A stretch of 64,000 nucleotides of DNA from Mesorhizobium sp. Root554 (lineage in GTDB: Bacteria; Pseudomonadota; Alphaproteobacteria; Rhizobiales; Rhizobiaceae), in contig NZ_LMGA01000001.1 in assembly GCF_001427025.1 (NCBI RefSeq), forward strand, positions 3,575,697-3,639,696, written 5' to 3'. Below, in pieces: positions 26,501-34,526 of the stretch (position 1 is the stretch's first letter; each line of letters opens with the position of its first letter). The translations under genes were made by a program, and so were the position numbers. The notes under the pieces were generated by a model that saw nothing but the letters and a program-made list of their open reading frames with translations, did not search any database and was not told the origin of the DNA.

Positions 26501-27049
26501 GGCATGGCGCGTGCCGAACAGCACCGCGAACAGCGCCAGCAGCATGGCCACGATCAGCGATATGTCGCTGACGAACGGATCGAAGGATGGCGGTGCGCCG
26601 GTATAGTACTCGACCATGAGGCTGACCGAGCCTGAGATCGCCTTCAATTGCAGGGCGATATAGGGCACGGCGCCGATCATCGCGATCAGTGTGGCGATTG
26701 CCGCCACGGTGAAGCTCTTGCCGTAGCGTGCGCCGAGGAAATCGGCGACCGAGGTGATTTTCTCGGTCTTGGCGAGGCGCACGATGCGGGAAAGCAGCGG
26801 GAAACCGAACAGGAAAACCAGCATCGGTCCGATATAGATGCCCAGAAATTCAAGTCCGCGCTCGGAGGAGAGACCGACCGAACCAAAGAAGGTCCACGAC
26901 GTACAGTAGATGGCAAGACTCAGCGCATAGATGAATGGCCGCGGACGACCCGGCCCATGGGCGGTCGAACGACGGTCGCCGAGACTGGCGACGACAAAAA
27001 GAAGCGTCACATAGGCGAGTGCTATGATGACGATGAACCAGCCCTGCAC
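23564..27049 (-). CDS. Hybrid sensor histidine kinase with sodium/solute symporter-like sensor domain
   Basis: The 1161-residue protein begins with a multi-helix domain related to Na+/solute symporters (residues about 1-510). A PAS region follows (EQGITVFDKDLRLICWNRQY). The dimerisation helix carries the phospho-His in AAGHDILQPLNAARL (near residue 810). The ATPase domain has NLVSNAIKY and GLGLGLSIV. A C-terminal receiver has its Asp in VVADYHLDGE. The layout resembles CbrA-like kinases that sense nutrients through the transporter-like domain. GTG 27049 is preferred, with GGAGGA 8 bases upstream; a TTG at 27094 would extend it. The partner is probably the convergent LuxR-type regulator. Confidence 0.9.
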   Translation of the reverse strand: MQGWFIVIIALAYVTLLFVVASLGDRRSTAHGPGRPRPFIYALSLAIYCTSWTFFGSVGLSSERGLEFLGIYIGPMLVFLFGFPLLSRIVRLAKTEKITSVADFLGARYGKSFTVAAIATLIAMIGAVPYIALQLKAISGSVSLMVEYYTGAPPSFDPFVSDISLIVAMLLALFAVLFGTRHADATEHQDGLVLAVAVESVVKLAAFLAIGLMVTFAIFGSPAKMFEILAADPQVRDAMSYRTSLATWLVLTGLSGFAILMLPRQFYVTIVENRSEHELRTASWVFPLYLIAINLFVLPIALTGLAMVGGRTSSDLYVLSLPLLSGHDGLAMAAFIGGLSAATAMVIVESVALSIMISNDLIIPLFVRRVLKTSTSENEDWSTLILNVRRASIFILLFIAFLYYRASTDSARLSSIGLMSFAAIAQFAPALIGGLIWRGANGRGAALGMAAGIIVWGYTLLFPTLAAPDNAIVVNGLFGIEALRPQALFGTSAEPLNHGVLWSLSVNALFFFFGSLSRTSVPLERIQASIFVPRETGPMPNLRRFRTTTTVDDLKDTISRYLGVERTERSFQTYQGNNGLILHGNEQASMDVIRFSEQLLASAVGSSSARLILSLLFRRNDRESKDAFRLLDDATEALQHNRDLLQTALDQMEQGITVFDKDLRLICWNRQYRMLFDLPDDLGQVGVSLDQILQHLARRGDIPPAGQTAMLNRLTNFDGPWQVEMKTTGRILELVSNPMPDGGIVATYADISARVEADIALKRANESLELRVRTRTAELTRVNEELAQAQMLAEEANLGKTRFLAAAGHDILQPLNAARLYCASLIEKAGKGPASRAAVNIESSLESVETILGAVLDISRLDAGAMKPEETAFRLDGLLRQIGTDFQPMAAEKKLRLIIMPCSLTVKTDRNLLRRLIQNLVSNAIKYTRGGRVLVGVRRRGELLEVQVLDTGIGIAGDKLNAVFREFTRLDEGAREAAGLGLGLSIVDRIARVLRLEIRIFSNPGKGTRFSVIMPIETATALRSEVVAKPAQRSPATLSGLRVLCIDNDIRIVEGMRLLLEAWGCRVATSSGVGHPDAIEGRPDLVVADYHLDGETGLSVIARLRAAYGESLPAVLVTADRSSEVRAAAAEMDVPVLNKPLKPAALRSLMARIRPTATAAE

Positions 27050-27269
27050 GCCGGTGCTCCTCCAACAGCCAGCCTCCCGGCTCGGTGGAGGCAATCACAG
27101 CTTCGAAGCCAAGTCCACTGGCGCGTGCCTTGTCAAAAGGTCTTCTTGGCCGCGTTATTTTTGGGTTTTGCAATCTATGGTTTTTGTTATGGTGCATTTG
27201 GCCGCGATTGGAGCGGGATAGGGAAACGACCGTCAATCTTCTGAAGCTGGACGGAGCAAGAGGGACAAA

Positions 27270-27698
27270 ATGCTGAAAGAATTCCAGGAGTTCATCTCCA
27301 AGGGCAACGTCATGGACCTCGCGGTCGGTGTCATCATCGGCGCTGCCTTCGGCAAGATCGTCGACTCGCTTGTCAACGACATCATCATGCCGATCGTTGG
27401 CGCGATTTTCGGCGGCCTCGATTTCAATAACTACTTTGTCGGCCTGTCCTCCACGGTCACCGCCACTTCGCTCGCAGCCGCCAAGGAACAGGGCGCGGTG
27501 TTCGCCTATGGCAGCTTCATCACCGTGGTGCTGAATTTCATCATTCTGGCCTGGATCATCTTCCTGATGGTCAAGGCGGTGAACAACATGCGCAGGCGCC
27601 TCGAGCGTGAGAAGCCGGCCCCGCAAGCCGCGCCGCCGCCGGCAGATGTCGCTTTGCTTACCGAGATTCGCGACCTGCTCGCCAGGCGCCCTGCCTGA
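27270..27698 (+). CDS. mscL: Large-conductance mechanosensitive channel MscL
   Basis: The 142-residue membrane protein opens with [20 protein letters not shown], the amphipathic N-terminus and first helix of MscL, and has the second helix [15 protein letters not shown]. It forms a pentamer that releases solutes under osmotic downshock. A strong terminator follows. It is divergent from the hybrid kinase gene. Confidence 0.97.
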   Translation: MLKEFQEFISKGNVMDLAVGVIIGAAFGKIVDSLVNDIIMPIVGAIFGGLDFNNYFVGLSSTVTATSLAAAKEQGAVFAYGSFITVVLNFIILAWIIFLMVKAVNNMRRRLEREKPAPQAAPPPADVALLTEIRDLLARRPA

Positions 27699-27719
27699 AC
27701 AGCTTTTCTGTTCTGGACC

Positions 27720-27756
27720 AAGACCCCGGTCGTTTTCGGCCGGGGTCTTGTATTTT
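27720..27756 (+). terminator. Terminator after mscL
   Basis: AAGACCCCGG (27720-27729) pairs perfectly with CCGGGGTCTT (27740-27749), with a T-rich run GTATTTT after it. Confidence 0.85.
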
Positions 27757-27806
27757 CGCGGAGCCGTAAACCGGCTAGCACTTAGCCAAGATGCATCGGT
27801 CAAAAC

Positions 27807-28973
27807 ATGGTCCTGTTTGAATCCCTTCGCGCCCAGGCGCGCGCAGCCCCGGAAAGCGGCATCGTCGCGGTGATGAACCGCGGCCGTGGCCGCGACGGCA
27901 TGATTCCGCTGTGGGCGGGCGAGGGCGACATGCCGACGCCGGCATTTGTCACCGAGTCCGCACGGCAGGCGCTCGCATCGGGCGAAACCTTCTACACCTG
28001 GCAAAAGGGCATACCGGAACTGCGTGACGCGCTGGCGCACTACTACCGCCGGCATTTCGGCAAGGCTTTCGCCAGCGAGGAGTTCATCGTTACCGGTTCC
28101 GGCATGCACGCCATCCAGCTCGCCATCGATGCGGTGGCGGGCGCTGGCGATGAAGTGATCTATCTTTCCCCTGCCTGGCCGAACTTTGCCGCCGCTGCCG
28201 CGATTGCCGGGGCGGTTCCGGTTCCGGTGACGTTGGACAATGCCGGAAACGGATGGTCGTGCGATCTCGAGAAGATCGCCGCCGCGATCACGCCCGCCAC
28301 GCGCGCGATCTTCGTCAACACGCCGTCCAATCCGACGGGCTGGACCGCCGACCGCGAGACGCTGAAAGCGATCCTCAATCTGGCGCGAGCGAGGAAGCTC
28401 TGGATCATCGCCGACGAGATTTATTCGTTGTTCCACTATGGCGGCGGCAGGGCGCCCTCCTTTCTCGACGTCGCGACCGATGACGACCGTATCCTCTTCG
28501 TCAACAGCTTCTCCAAGAACTGGGCCATGACCGGCTGGCGCATCGGATGGGTCAAGATCCATCCATCGCTGCAGCAGGTCTTCGAGAACCTCGTTCAGTA
28601 CTCCACCTCGGGCGTCGCGCAGTTCATGCAGCGCGGGGCGGTGACGGCGCTCGACGAAGGCGACGCCTTCGTCTTCGAACAGGTCGAGCGCGCGCGGCAG
28701 GCGCGCGATCTGGTCTGCGGCATTCTCGGCCAGACGGGCAGGGCGCGCTTCACCGTGCCGGCCGGCGCTTTCTACCTGTTCTTCGCCATCGATGGCATCG
28801 ACGATTCCCGCAGCGCGGCATTCGACATCGTCGACAACGCCAATGTCGGATTGGCGCCCGGCTCCGCCTTCGGTCCGGGGGGTGAGCCGTTCCTGCGTCT
28901 TTGCTTCCATCGCCGGCTTGACCAGCTCGAAGAGGCGGCGATGCGGCTGGCGGACTGGATGCGGCGGCTTTAA
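27807..28973 (+). CDS. Class I/II PLP-dependent aminotransferase
   Basis: The 388-residue fold-type I aminotransferase has NTPSNPTGW (substrate carboxylate loop), ADEIYSLFHY (PLP Asp and Tyr), SFSKNWAMTGWRIGW (PLP Lys) and LRLCFHR near the end. It is an aspartate/aromatic-type enzyme; the exact amino acid cannot be set from sequence. It is followed 74 bases later by ilvE on the same strand. Confidence 0.92.
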   Translation: MVLFESLRAQARAAPESGIVAVMNRGRGRDGMIPLWAGEGDMPTPAFVTESARQALASGETFYTWQKGIPELRDALAHYYRRHFGKAFASEEFIVTGSGMHAIQLAIDAVAGAGDEVIYLSPAWPNFAAAAAIAGAVPVPVTLDNAGNGWSCDLEKIAAAITPATRAIFVNTPSNPTGWTADRETLKAILNLARARKLWIIADEIYSLFHYGGGRAPSFLDVATDDDRILFVNSFSKNWAMTGWRIGWVKIHPSLQQVFENLVQYSTSGVAQFMQRGAVTALDEGDAFVFEQVERARQARDLVCGILGQTGRARFTVPAGAFYLFFAIDGIDDSRSAAFDIVDNANVGLAPGSAFGPGGEPFLRLCFHRRLDQLEEAAMRLADWMRRL

Positions 28974-29047
28974 GGATGCGACCGAATTCCGGCCTTGCCT
29001 TTGCACGCGAAACGCGCAAATCACGTCCGGTATCAGAGAGTAGACCC

Positions 29048-30133
29048 ATGACAGACAAGACCGCGATCAAATCCATACCCCATGCTTCACCAACATCCGC
29101 CGACGCGCGCGCGGCGCGGATGGAAAATCCGGGGTTCGGAAAGGTATTCAGCGATCACATGGTCACGGTGACCTGGACCGCCGACAAGGGTTGGCACGAT
29201 GGCGAGCTGAAGGCACGCGCGCCTTTCTCGATCGATCCCGCCGCAGCCGTCCTGCATTACGCGCAGGAGATTTTCGAGGGCATGAAGGCCTACAGGACGG
29301 AAAAGGGCATCGTGCTTTTCCGGCCCGAGGAGAATGCCCGCCGCCTCGCAATGTCGGCCGAGAGGCTCGCCATGCCGGCCGTACCGGAAGATTTGTTCCT
29401 GGATGCGGTCGAAGCGCTGGTGCGCGCCGACGCCGATTGGGTGCCGGGGGGCGATGGCAGCCTGTATCTGCGGCCCTTCATGTTCGCCAACGAGGCGTTT
29501 CTCGGCGTGCGTCCGGCAACGCAGTATATCTTCAGCGTCATCGCCTCGCCGGTCGGCTCCTATTTCAAGGGCGGCTACAAGGCGGTGTCGGTCTGGGTTT
29601 CCGACGATTACACACGCTCCGCGCCGGGTGGCACGGGTGCCGCGAAATGCGGCGGCAACTATGCCGCCAGCCTGGTCGCGCAAGCCGAAGCCTCCAGGCA
29701 CGGCTGCGACCAGGTTGTATTCCTCGATGCAGCCGAGCATCGCTGGGTCGAGGAACTGGGCGGCATGAATGTCTGCTTCGTCATGGACGACGGTAGCCTG
29801 ATCACGCCGCCGCTGGGTGGCACCATCCTGCCCGGCATCACGCGTGACTCGATCCTGACCTTGGCTCGCGAAAATGGCTTGCGCATCGAGGAAAAGCCCT
29901 ACTCTTTCGACGAGTGGCGCAAGGACGCCGAAAGCGGCAAGCTGCGCGAGGCCTTTGCCTGTGGCACGGCGGCGGTCGTGGCCGGCATCGGCACCATCCG
30001 CTTCAACGGCGGCTCGTTCTCCATCGGCAACAGCGGCGACGGACCGGTGACGGCGCGCCTGCGCAGCGAACTGGTCGGCATCCAGCGCGGCACCGCTGCC
30101 GACAAGCATGGCTGGGTGCGCCCGGTCCTCTGA
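29048..30133 (+). CDS. ilvE: Branched-chain amino acid aminotransferase
   Basis: The 361-residue fold-type IV PLP enzyme catalyses the last step of valine, leucine and isoleucine synthesis or their first breakdown step. Segments include YAQEIFEGMKAYR, RLAMSAERLAMP, GTGAAKCGGNYAAS with the PLP Lys nearby, and LGGMNVCFV. ATG 29048 is chosen because the MTDKTA start matches the family; the upstream frame adds a non-conserved tail. It ends before a bidirectional terminator shared with hemA. Confidence 0.93.
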   Translation: MTDKTAIKSIPHASPTSADARAARMENPGFGKVFSDHMVTVTWTADKGWHDGELKARAPFSIDPAAAVLHYAQEIFEGMKAYRTEKGIVLFRPEENARRLAMSAERLAMPAVPEDLFLDAVEALVRADADWVPGGDGSLYLRPFMFANEAFLGVRPATQYIFSVIASPVGSYFKGGYKAVSVWVSDDYTRSAPGGTGAAKCGGNYAASLVAQAEASRHGCDQVVFLDAAEHRWVEELGGMNVCFVMDDGSLITPPLGGTILPGITRDSILTLARENGLRIEEKPYSFDEWRKDAESGKLREAFACGTAAVVAGIGTIRFNGGSFSIGNSGDGPVTARLRSELVGIQRGTAADKHGWVRPVL

Positions 30134-30167
30134 GGCGTCGCCACCGGCATAGCCTCTCCAGACAATG

Positions 30168-30200
30168 AAAAAGGCAGCCGGGTCACCCTGGCTGCCTTTT
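30168..30200. terminator. Bidirectional terminator between ilvE and hemA
   Basis: GGCAGCC (30173-30179) pairs with GGCTGCC (30190-30196). It is flanked by five A on the left and four T on the right, so it can act in both directions between these convergent genes. Confidence 0.8.
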
Positions 30201-30237
30201 GTCTCGATCCTGACCTTAGGCTGGAATGACTTGCCGT

Positions 30238-31515
30238 TCAGCCCCCCGACTTAGGCACCAGCAGCGGGATGATGCGGTCGCTCTTGGCGACGGCGGGGCG
30301 TCCCGTCGCGCCATAGGGAATGCCGAGCGCATCCCAGGTCTCCACCAGCGCGTCCTGCAATTCTGCGATCAGTTGGTCGGAATGGAACGGCGTCGGCGTG
30401 ACGCGCAGCCGCTCGGTGCCGCGCGGTACGGTGGGATAGTTGATCGGCTGGATGTAGATGCCGTGGACGCCGAGCAGGCGGTCGCTGGCCATCTTGCAAA
30501 GCTCGGGATCGCCGACCAGAATCGGGACGATATGCGTCGGCGATTCCATCACGGGCAGGCCGGCGGCCGAGAGCACTTCCTTGGTGCGCGTCGCCTGCCG
30601 TTGCTGCGCATCGCGTTCGGTCTGCGAGGTCTTGAGGTGACGGATGGCCGCCGTGGCCGCGGCCGCGATCGCAGGTGGCAGCGCGGTGGTGAAGATGAAA
30701 CCCGGCGCGTAGGAGCGCACGGCGTCCAGCACCGTCTGCTTGCCCGTAATGTATCCGCCGAGCGTTCCGAACGCCTTGGCCAGCGTTCCTTCGATGATGT
30801 CGATCCGGTCGGCCAGCCCCTCGCGTTCGGTGATGCCGCCGCCGCGCGGTCCATACATGCCAACTGCGTGGACCTCGTCGATATAGGTCATGGCGTTGTA
30901 TTTTTCCGCGAGATCGACGATCGCCTCGATCGGCGCTATGTCGCCGTCCATCGAATACACGCTTTCGAAGACGATCAGCTTGGCGCGTTCACGGCCGGCC
31001 TGTTGTAGCAGGCTTTCCAGATGCGCGACGTCATTGTGGCGGAAAATCTTCTTCTCCGCATTGGAGCGGCGCACGCCCTCGATCATCGAGGCGTGGTTCA
31101 ACTCATCGGAAATGATGAGGCAATTGGGCAGCAGGCGCGCGATGGTCGAGATGGCGGCCTCGTTCGAGACGAAGCCGGAGGTGAAGACCAGCCCCGCCTC
31201 CTTGCCATGCAGGTCGGCGAGTTCATGCTCGAGCTCGACCAGCGGGCGATTGGTGCCGGAGATATTGCGGGTGCCGCCCGCGCCGGTGCCCATGCCGCCG
31301 GCAGCGGCTTGCATTGCGGCGATAACGTCCGGGTGTTGGCCCATGCCGAGATAGTCGTTCGAACACCAGACGGTGATTTCCTGAGCGCGGTCGTTGGCGC
31401 GCCACAGAGCACGCGGGAAGCGGCCGGCGATGCGTTCCAGATCCGCGAACACCCGATAGCGCCGTTCTGCGTGCAACTGGTCGATCGCTTCTTCGAAAAA
31501 CCGTTGGTAGTTCAT
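30238..31515 (-). CDS. hemA: 5-aminolevulinate synthase (C4 pathway)
   Basis: The 425-residue PLP enzyme condenses glycine and succinyl-CoA, the first haem step in alphaproteobacteria. Segments include [54 protein letters not shown], and the PLP Lys in [13 protein letters not shown]. Length and start fit the family. Confidence 0.97.
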   Translation of the reverse strand: MNYQRFFEEAIDQLHAERRYRVFADLERIAGRFPRALWRANDRAQEITVWCSNDYLGMGQHPDVIAAMQAAAGGMGTGAGGTRNISGTNRPLVELEHELADLHGKEAGLVFTSGFVSNEAAISTIARLLPNCLIISDELNHASMIEGVRRSNAEKKIFRHNDVAHLESLLQQAGRERAKLIVFESVYSMDGDIAPIEAIVDLAEKYNAMTYIDEVHAVGMYGPRGGGITEREGLADRIDIIEGTLAKAFGTLGGYITGKQTVLDAVRSYAPGFIFTTALPPAIAAAATAAIRHLKTSQTERDAQQRQATRTKEVLSAAGLPVMESPTHIVPILVGDPELCKMASDRLLGVHGIYIQPINYPTVPRGTERLRVTPTPFHSDQLIAELQDALVETWDALGIPYGATGRPAVAKSDRIIPLLVPKSGG

Positions 31516-31720
31516 TCCGACATTCCAGTATCAGGCTCAATGGCAGGCGGAGGGGCTAATTTTTGGCCGGATAATAATCATTGGTCCGGGCCGCGTCCAT
31601 CATGGCGTTCGGTCAAAATGCCACGCCCCATTATCGCCTAACGCATGGCTGTGGTTCGGTATTCCGGTTGACCGCGCACATTGGTATTTGCACGCATTGC
31701 CATGGCTTCTTAAAGGTTTT

Positions 31721-31749
31721 GCGGCATTTTGGGCACCTTCGCGGCATTT
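31721..31749 (+). repeat. 20-bp-period direct repeat before galE
   Basis: GCGGCATTT occurs at 31721-31729 and again at 31741-31749, a spacing of 20 bases, in the 269-base region between hemA and galE. It could be a regulator site for either divergent gene; nothing else supports this. Confidence 0.3.
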
Positions 31750-31784
31750 GAGACAGTTTACGGCACAACAAGGGTAGCGGCGGC

Positions 31785-32780
31785 ATGGCGGTTCTGGTCA
31801 CGGGCGGCGCGGGCTATATCGGCAGCCACATGGTCTGGGAGTTGCTCGACGCCGGCGAGCGGGTGGTAGTTCTCGACCGCCTGTCCACCGGTTTCGAATG
31901 GGCGGTGGCGCCGGAGGCGAAACTTATCGTCGGCGATGTCGCCGACCGCGAACTTGTCGCATCGGCCATTCGCGAGCACGGCGTCGATTCCATCATCCAT
32001 TTCGCCGGTTCCATCGTTGTCCCGGAATCGGTCGCCGATCCGCTCGGCTATTACGAGAACAATACCTGCAAGACGCGCACGCTGCTCGAAACGGCAGTGC
32101 GTTCCGGCGTCGCCAACTTCATCTTCTCCTCCACCGCAGCCGTCTATGGCGGAGCCGGCATGGAGCCTGTGCGCGAGGATGCCCGCCTTGCGCCGGAGTC
32201 GCCTTACGGCCTGTCAAAGCTGATGAGCGAATGGATGTTGCGGGACGCCGCCGCCGCGCATGGTCTGCGCTACACCGCGCTGCGCTATTTCAACGTCGCC
32301 GGCGCCGATCCGAAAGGCCGCACGGGCCAGTCCACACCCGGCGCCACCCATCTCATCAAGGTCGCCTGCGAAACGGCGCTCGGCAAACGTGCATCCATGC
32401 AGGTGTTCGGCACGGACTACCCGACGCCGGACGGCACCTGCATTCGGGACTATATCCATGTCAGCGATCTCGCAGCGGCGCATCGGCTGGCATTGCAGCG
32501 GCTTCGGGAAGGCGGCGCGAACCTGGTGGCGAATTGCGGCTATGGCCATGGCTATTCGGTGCTCGATGTCATCGACAGCGTGCGCCGTGCTTTCGGCCAC
32601 GACTTCGATGTCCGCATGGGGGAACGCCGTCCGGGCGATGCGGCCGCGGTCGTCGCCAATTCCGATCTGGCGCGTGGCGAACTGGGCTGGGTGCCGCGGC
32701 TCGACGACCTCGATCTCATCGTCAACGACGCGCTGCAGTGGGAGCGGCTGCTGACGGGCAAGAATTCGGCGCGCGGCTGA
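31785..32780 (+). CDS. galE: UDP-glucose 4-epimerase
   Basis: The 331-residue extended short-chain dehydrogenase interconverts UDP-glucose and UDP-galactose for polysaccharide synthesis. It has the NAD motif TGGAGYIGS at the N-terminus, FIFSSTAAVYG, catalytic SPYGLSKL (Tyr-x3-Lys) and DGTCIRDYIHVSDLA. It starts at ATG 31785. A small stress-type gene follows on the same strand. Confidence 0.93.
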   Translation: MAVLVTGGAGYIGSHMVWELLDAGERVVVLDRLSTGFEWAVAPEAKLIVGDVADRELVASAIREHGVDSIIHFAGSIVVPESVADPLGYYENNTCKTRTLLETAVRSGVANFIFSSTAAVYGGAGMEPVREDARLAPESPYGLSKLMSEWMLRDAAAAHGLRYTALRYFNVAGADPKGRTGQSTPGATHLIKVACETALGKRASMQVFGTDYPTPDGTCIRDYIHVSDLAAAHRLALQRLREGGANLVANCGYGHGYSVLDVIDSVRRAFGHDFDVRMGERRPGDAAAVVANSDLARGELGWVPRLDDLDLIVNDALQWERLLTGKNSARG

Positions 32781-32799
32781 CGCGGGGCGCAGATCGCGA

Positions 32800-32824
32800 G
32801 GAACTTAAGCGCCGAGGCCGGGTT
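32800..32824 (+). promoter_or_regulatory. EcfG-like stress promoter
   Basis: GGAAC (32800-32804) and GGTT (32821-32824) are 16 bases apart, one base off the GGAAC-N16-CGTT consensus. It would start transcription about 19 bases before the small gene at 32850. Confidence 0.45.
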
Positions 32825-32849
32825 GTCCTGCATACAGCCACGGGAGCCC

Positions 32850-33113
32850 ATGATGGAACCGAAAGACGCTTACGAAACCGGCGCGCGGAAATATCCGGCG
32901 GCCACCGGTCCCGATCCTCACGACGATTTCTCGCAGGACGCGGCAGGCAACAAGCCGCCCGCCGAAGGGTTTGGCAACGCATCTCCCCGCGGCGACACGG
33001 ATGACAAGACACGCCATTCCGAAGGCCGCGACCCGCCAAATGCCACCGCGCCGAAGCTGCCGGGCGGCACTGCTGGAGCACCCGCGCCGGGTGCGCCCGA
33101 ACGTAAGCTATGA
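32850..33113 (+). CDS. Small disordered protein, 87 residues
   Basis: The hydrophilic protein is rich in Pro, Gly, Asp and Lys (MMEPKDAYETGARKYPAATG, later PPNATAPKLPGGTAG). No hydrophobic core, signal or membrane segment is visible, so it is probably disordered. A GGGAGCC ribosome site precedes ATG 32850; ATG 32853 is also possible. It is convergent with the ferritin-like gene, and both carry GGAAC-type promoters, suggesting stress-induced roles. No named family is recognised. Confidence 0.6.
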   Translation: MMEPKDAYETGARKYPAATGPDPHDDFSQDAAGNKPPAEGFGNASPRGDTDDKTRHSEGRDPPNATAPKLPGGTAGAPAPGAPERKL

Positions 33114-33132
33114 AAGACGTTGTGAGACGGGA

Positions 33133-33153
33133 GGCCCGGCGCAAGGCCGGGCC
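33133..33153. terminator. GC-rich hairpin between convergent genes
   Basis: GGCCCGGC (33133-33140) pairs with GCCGGGCC (33146-33153) over a 5-base loop. No T-run follows on either strand, so it is a weak or factor-dependent terminator at best. Confidence 0.45.
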
Positions 33154-33161
33154 GCGGCAGC

Positions 33162-33635
33162 CTAGGACTTGTTGACCGAAGTCACCGCGAGATTGGTGAG
33201 CTTGTTGTTGGTCGCCTTTTCCTGGTCGAGTATTTCGCTCAGCAGCTTGTGCGCTTCGTCGTGGCCAAGAACCTTCGCCCATTCCCGCAATGAGCCGTAG
33301 CGGGCAATCTCATAGTGCTCCACCGCCTGGCAGGCAGCCAGCAAGCCGGCATCCAGCGCCGTGCCGGAAGCTTCTTTCATGATCCCGTCGGCTTCCTTCA
33401 GCAGGCCCTCGATGGCGTCGCATTTTTCGCCCTCGGCCTTCTTGCCGATAGACGTGAAGACCTTCTTGAGCGTTGCGATCTGGCCCTTCGTCTCTTCAAG
33501 GTGGTCTTCTGCGGCCTTTTTCAGCTTGGCGTCCGTCGCCGCCTTGGCAACCTTGGGCAGCGCCTTGGTGATTGCGTTTTCAGCGTAATAAATGTCCTGA
33601 AGCGTATGTTCGAAAACATCGGCGAGCGTTTTCAT
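33162..33635 (-). CDS. YciE/DUF892 ferritin-like stress protein
   Basis: The 157-residue four-helix protein has the YciE pattern: DVFEHTLQDIYYAENAITKALP, HLEETKGQIATLKKVF, CDAIEGLLKEAD, and AVEHYEIARYGSL with metal-type Glu/His residues. Such proteins are abundant under osmotic and stationary stress. ATG 33635 follows an ideal AAGGAGGAC site. The EcfG-type promoter upstream fits a stress role. Confidence 0.92.
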   Translation of the reverse strand: MKTLADVFEHTLQDIYYAENAITKALPKVAKAATDAKLKKAAEDHLEETKGQIATLKKVFTSIGKKAEGEKCDAIEGLLKEADGIMKEASGTALDAGLLAACQAVEHYEIARYGSLREWAKVLGHDEAHKLLSEILDQEKATNNKLTNLAVTSVNKS

Positions 33636-33668
33636 GAAGTGTCCTCCTTGCCGGAACTGGCAGGGCAA

Positions 33669-33693
33669 AACGAACGTCGCGATTTAAGGTTCC
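33669..33693 (-). promoter_or_regulatory. EcfG-type general stress promoter of the YciE-like gene
   Basis: Read on the minus strand, GGAAC (33693-33689) and CGTT (33672-33669) are exactly 16 bases apart. The promoter ends about 34 bases before the start codon. Confidence 0.65.
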
Positions 33694-33958
33694 TAGGCTT
33701 TTCCAGCAACCGGTCCGATACGATTGATCGTGGGAAGCCGCCCAGGTGGATTCCTTCAGATAGGATGAGATCGGTGGATTTGCGGGTCGTTGGACATGTT
33801 CGGCCTGATATTCAGCCTCTGTGAGGATGAGCGCCCAGCGACTTGTGTTGAAGGCTGGGTTGGCGTCGATATAGCGCCGAATCCCGCCAGACTTGTAACT
33901 CTCGACCGCCGCGGCGATTGATCATAGTCGGGTCCTCAACTTAACCAGGAGCGATCCC
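33694..33958. other. Intergenic remainder before the SRPBCC gene
   Basis: The gap between the YciE-like gene and the SRPBCC gene is 323 bases. Apart from the stress promoter at 33669-33693 and the ribosome site AGGAGCG just before 33959, I see no gene, repeat or clear terminator in it. Confidence 0.5.
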
Positions 33959-34447
33959 ATGAATACGCAGCAGAGCTACACCACGAGCTTTTCGGTTGAT
34001 CAGACGCCGGAGGAGGTCTTCACAGCCATCAACAATGTCCGGGGCTGGTGGTCGGAAAACGTCGAGGGTGCGACCGATCAAGTGGGCGTCAGCTACAAAT
34101 ACCGCTTCCGCGACCTGCACCGTTGCGAGATCGAAGTGACGGAACTGGTCGTCGGCAAGAGGGTTGCCTGGCACGTCGCCGAGAATTATTTCAGCTTCAC
34201 CGACGATGACACCGAGTGGAAGGATACCGATATGGTGTTTGACATCGCCCGGCGCGACGGCAGGACCGAAGTCAGGTTCACCCATGTCGGCCTCGTCCCT
34301 GAAAACGAATGTTACGACGCCTGCACCGACGGGTGGCGGACCTACATCAACGGCAGCCTGAAGGCACTGATCGAAACCGGCAAAGGCAATCCCAATATTG
34401 GTGAGGCCATCACCGGAAGCGAGCTGACGCTGGCCGGGGCGGAGTAA
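33959..34447 (+). CDS. SRPBCC / AHSA1-like protein
   Basis: The 162-residue START-like domain protein begins TTSFSVDQTPEEVFTAINN and has the WWSENVEG and KVAWHV-like (GKRVAWHVAENY) segments of the AHSA1/polyketide-cyclase superfamily. These bind small hydrophobic ligands or act as co-chaperones; the function is open. A strong AGGAGCG ribosome site precedes it. A terminator follows within 20 bases. Confidence 0.88.
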   Translation: MNTQQSYTTSFSVDQTPEEVFTAINNVRGWWSENVEGATDQVGVSYKYRFRDLHRCEIEVTELVVGKRVAWHVAENYFSFTDDDTEWKDTDMVFDIARRDGRTEVRFTHVGLVPENECYDACTDGWRTYINGSLKALIETGKGNPNIGEAITGSELTLAGAE

Positions 34448-34465
34448 ATTCGCCGACCCTGAAAC

Positions 34466-34495
34466 AGAGCCCGGTCATGACCGTGGCTCTCTTTC
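34466..34495 (+). terminator. Terminator after the SRPBCC gene
   Basis: AGAGCC (34466-34471) pairs with GGCTCT (34485-34490) around a perfect inner palindrome CGGTCATGACCG (34472-34483). CTTTC follows. Confidence 0.65.
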
Positions 34496-34526
34496 GTTCA
34501 TGAAGCAGCCGGGCGCCGCTCGATCG

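Noticed and set aside
27757..27806. Possible SAM-type riboswitch before the aminotransferase gene
   Set aside because: Only short pieces (GGCTAGCACTTAGCC) recall such elements; the pseudoknot pairing cannot be drawn.
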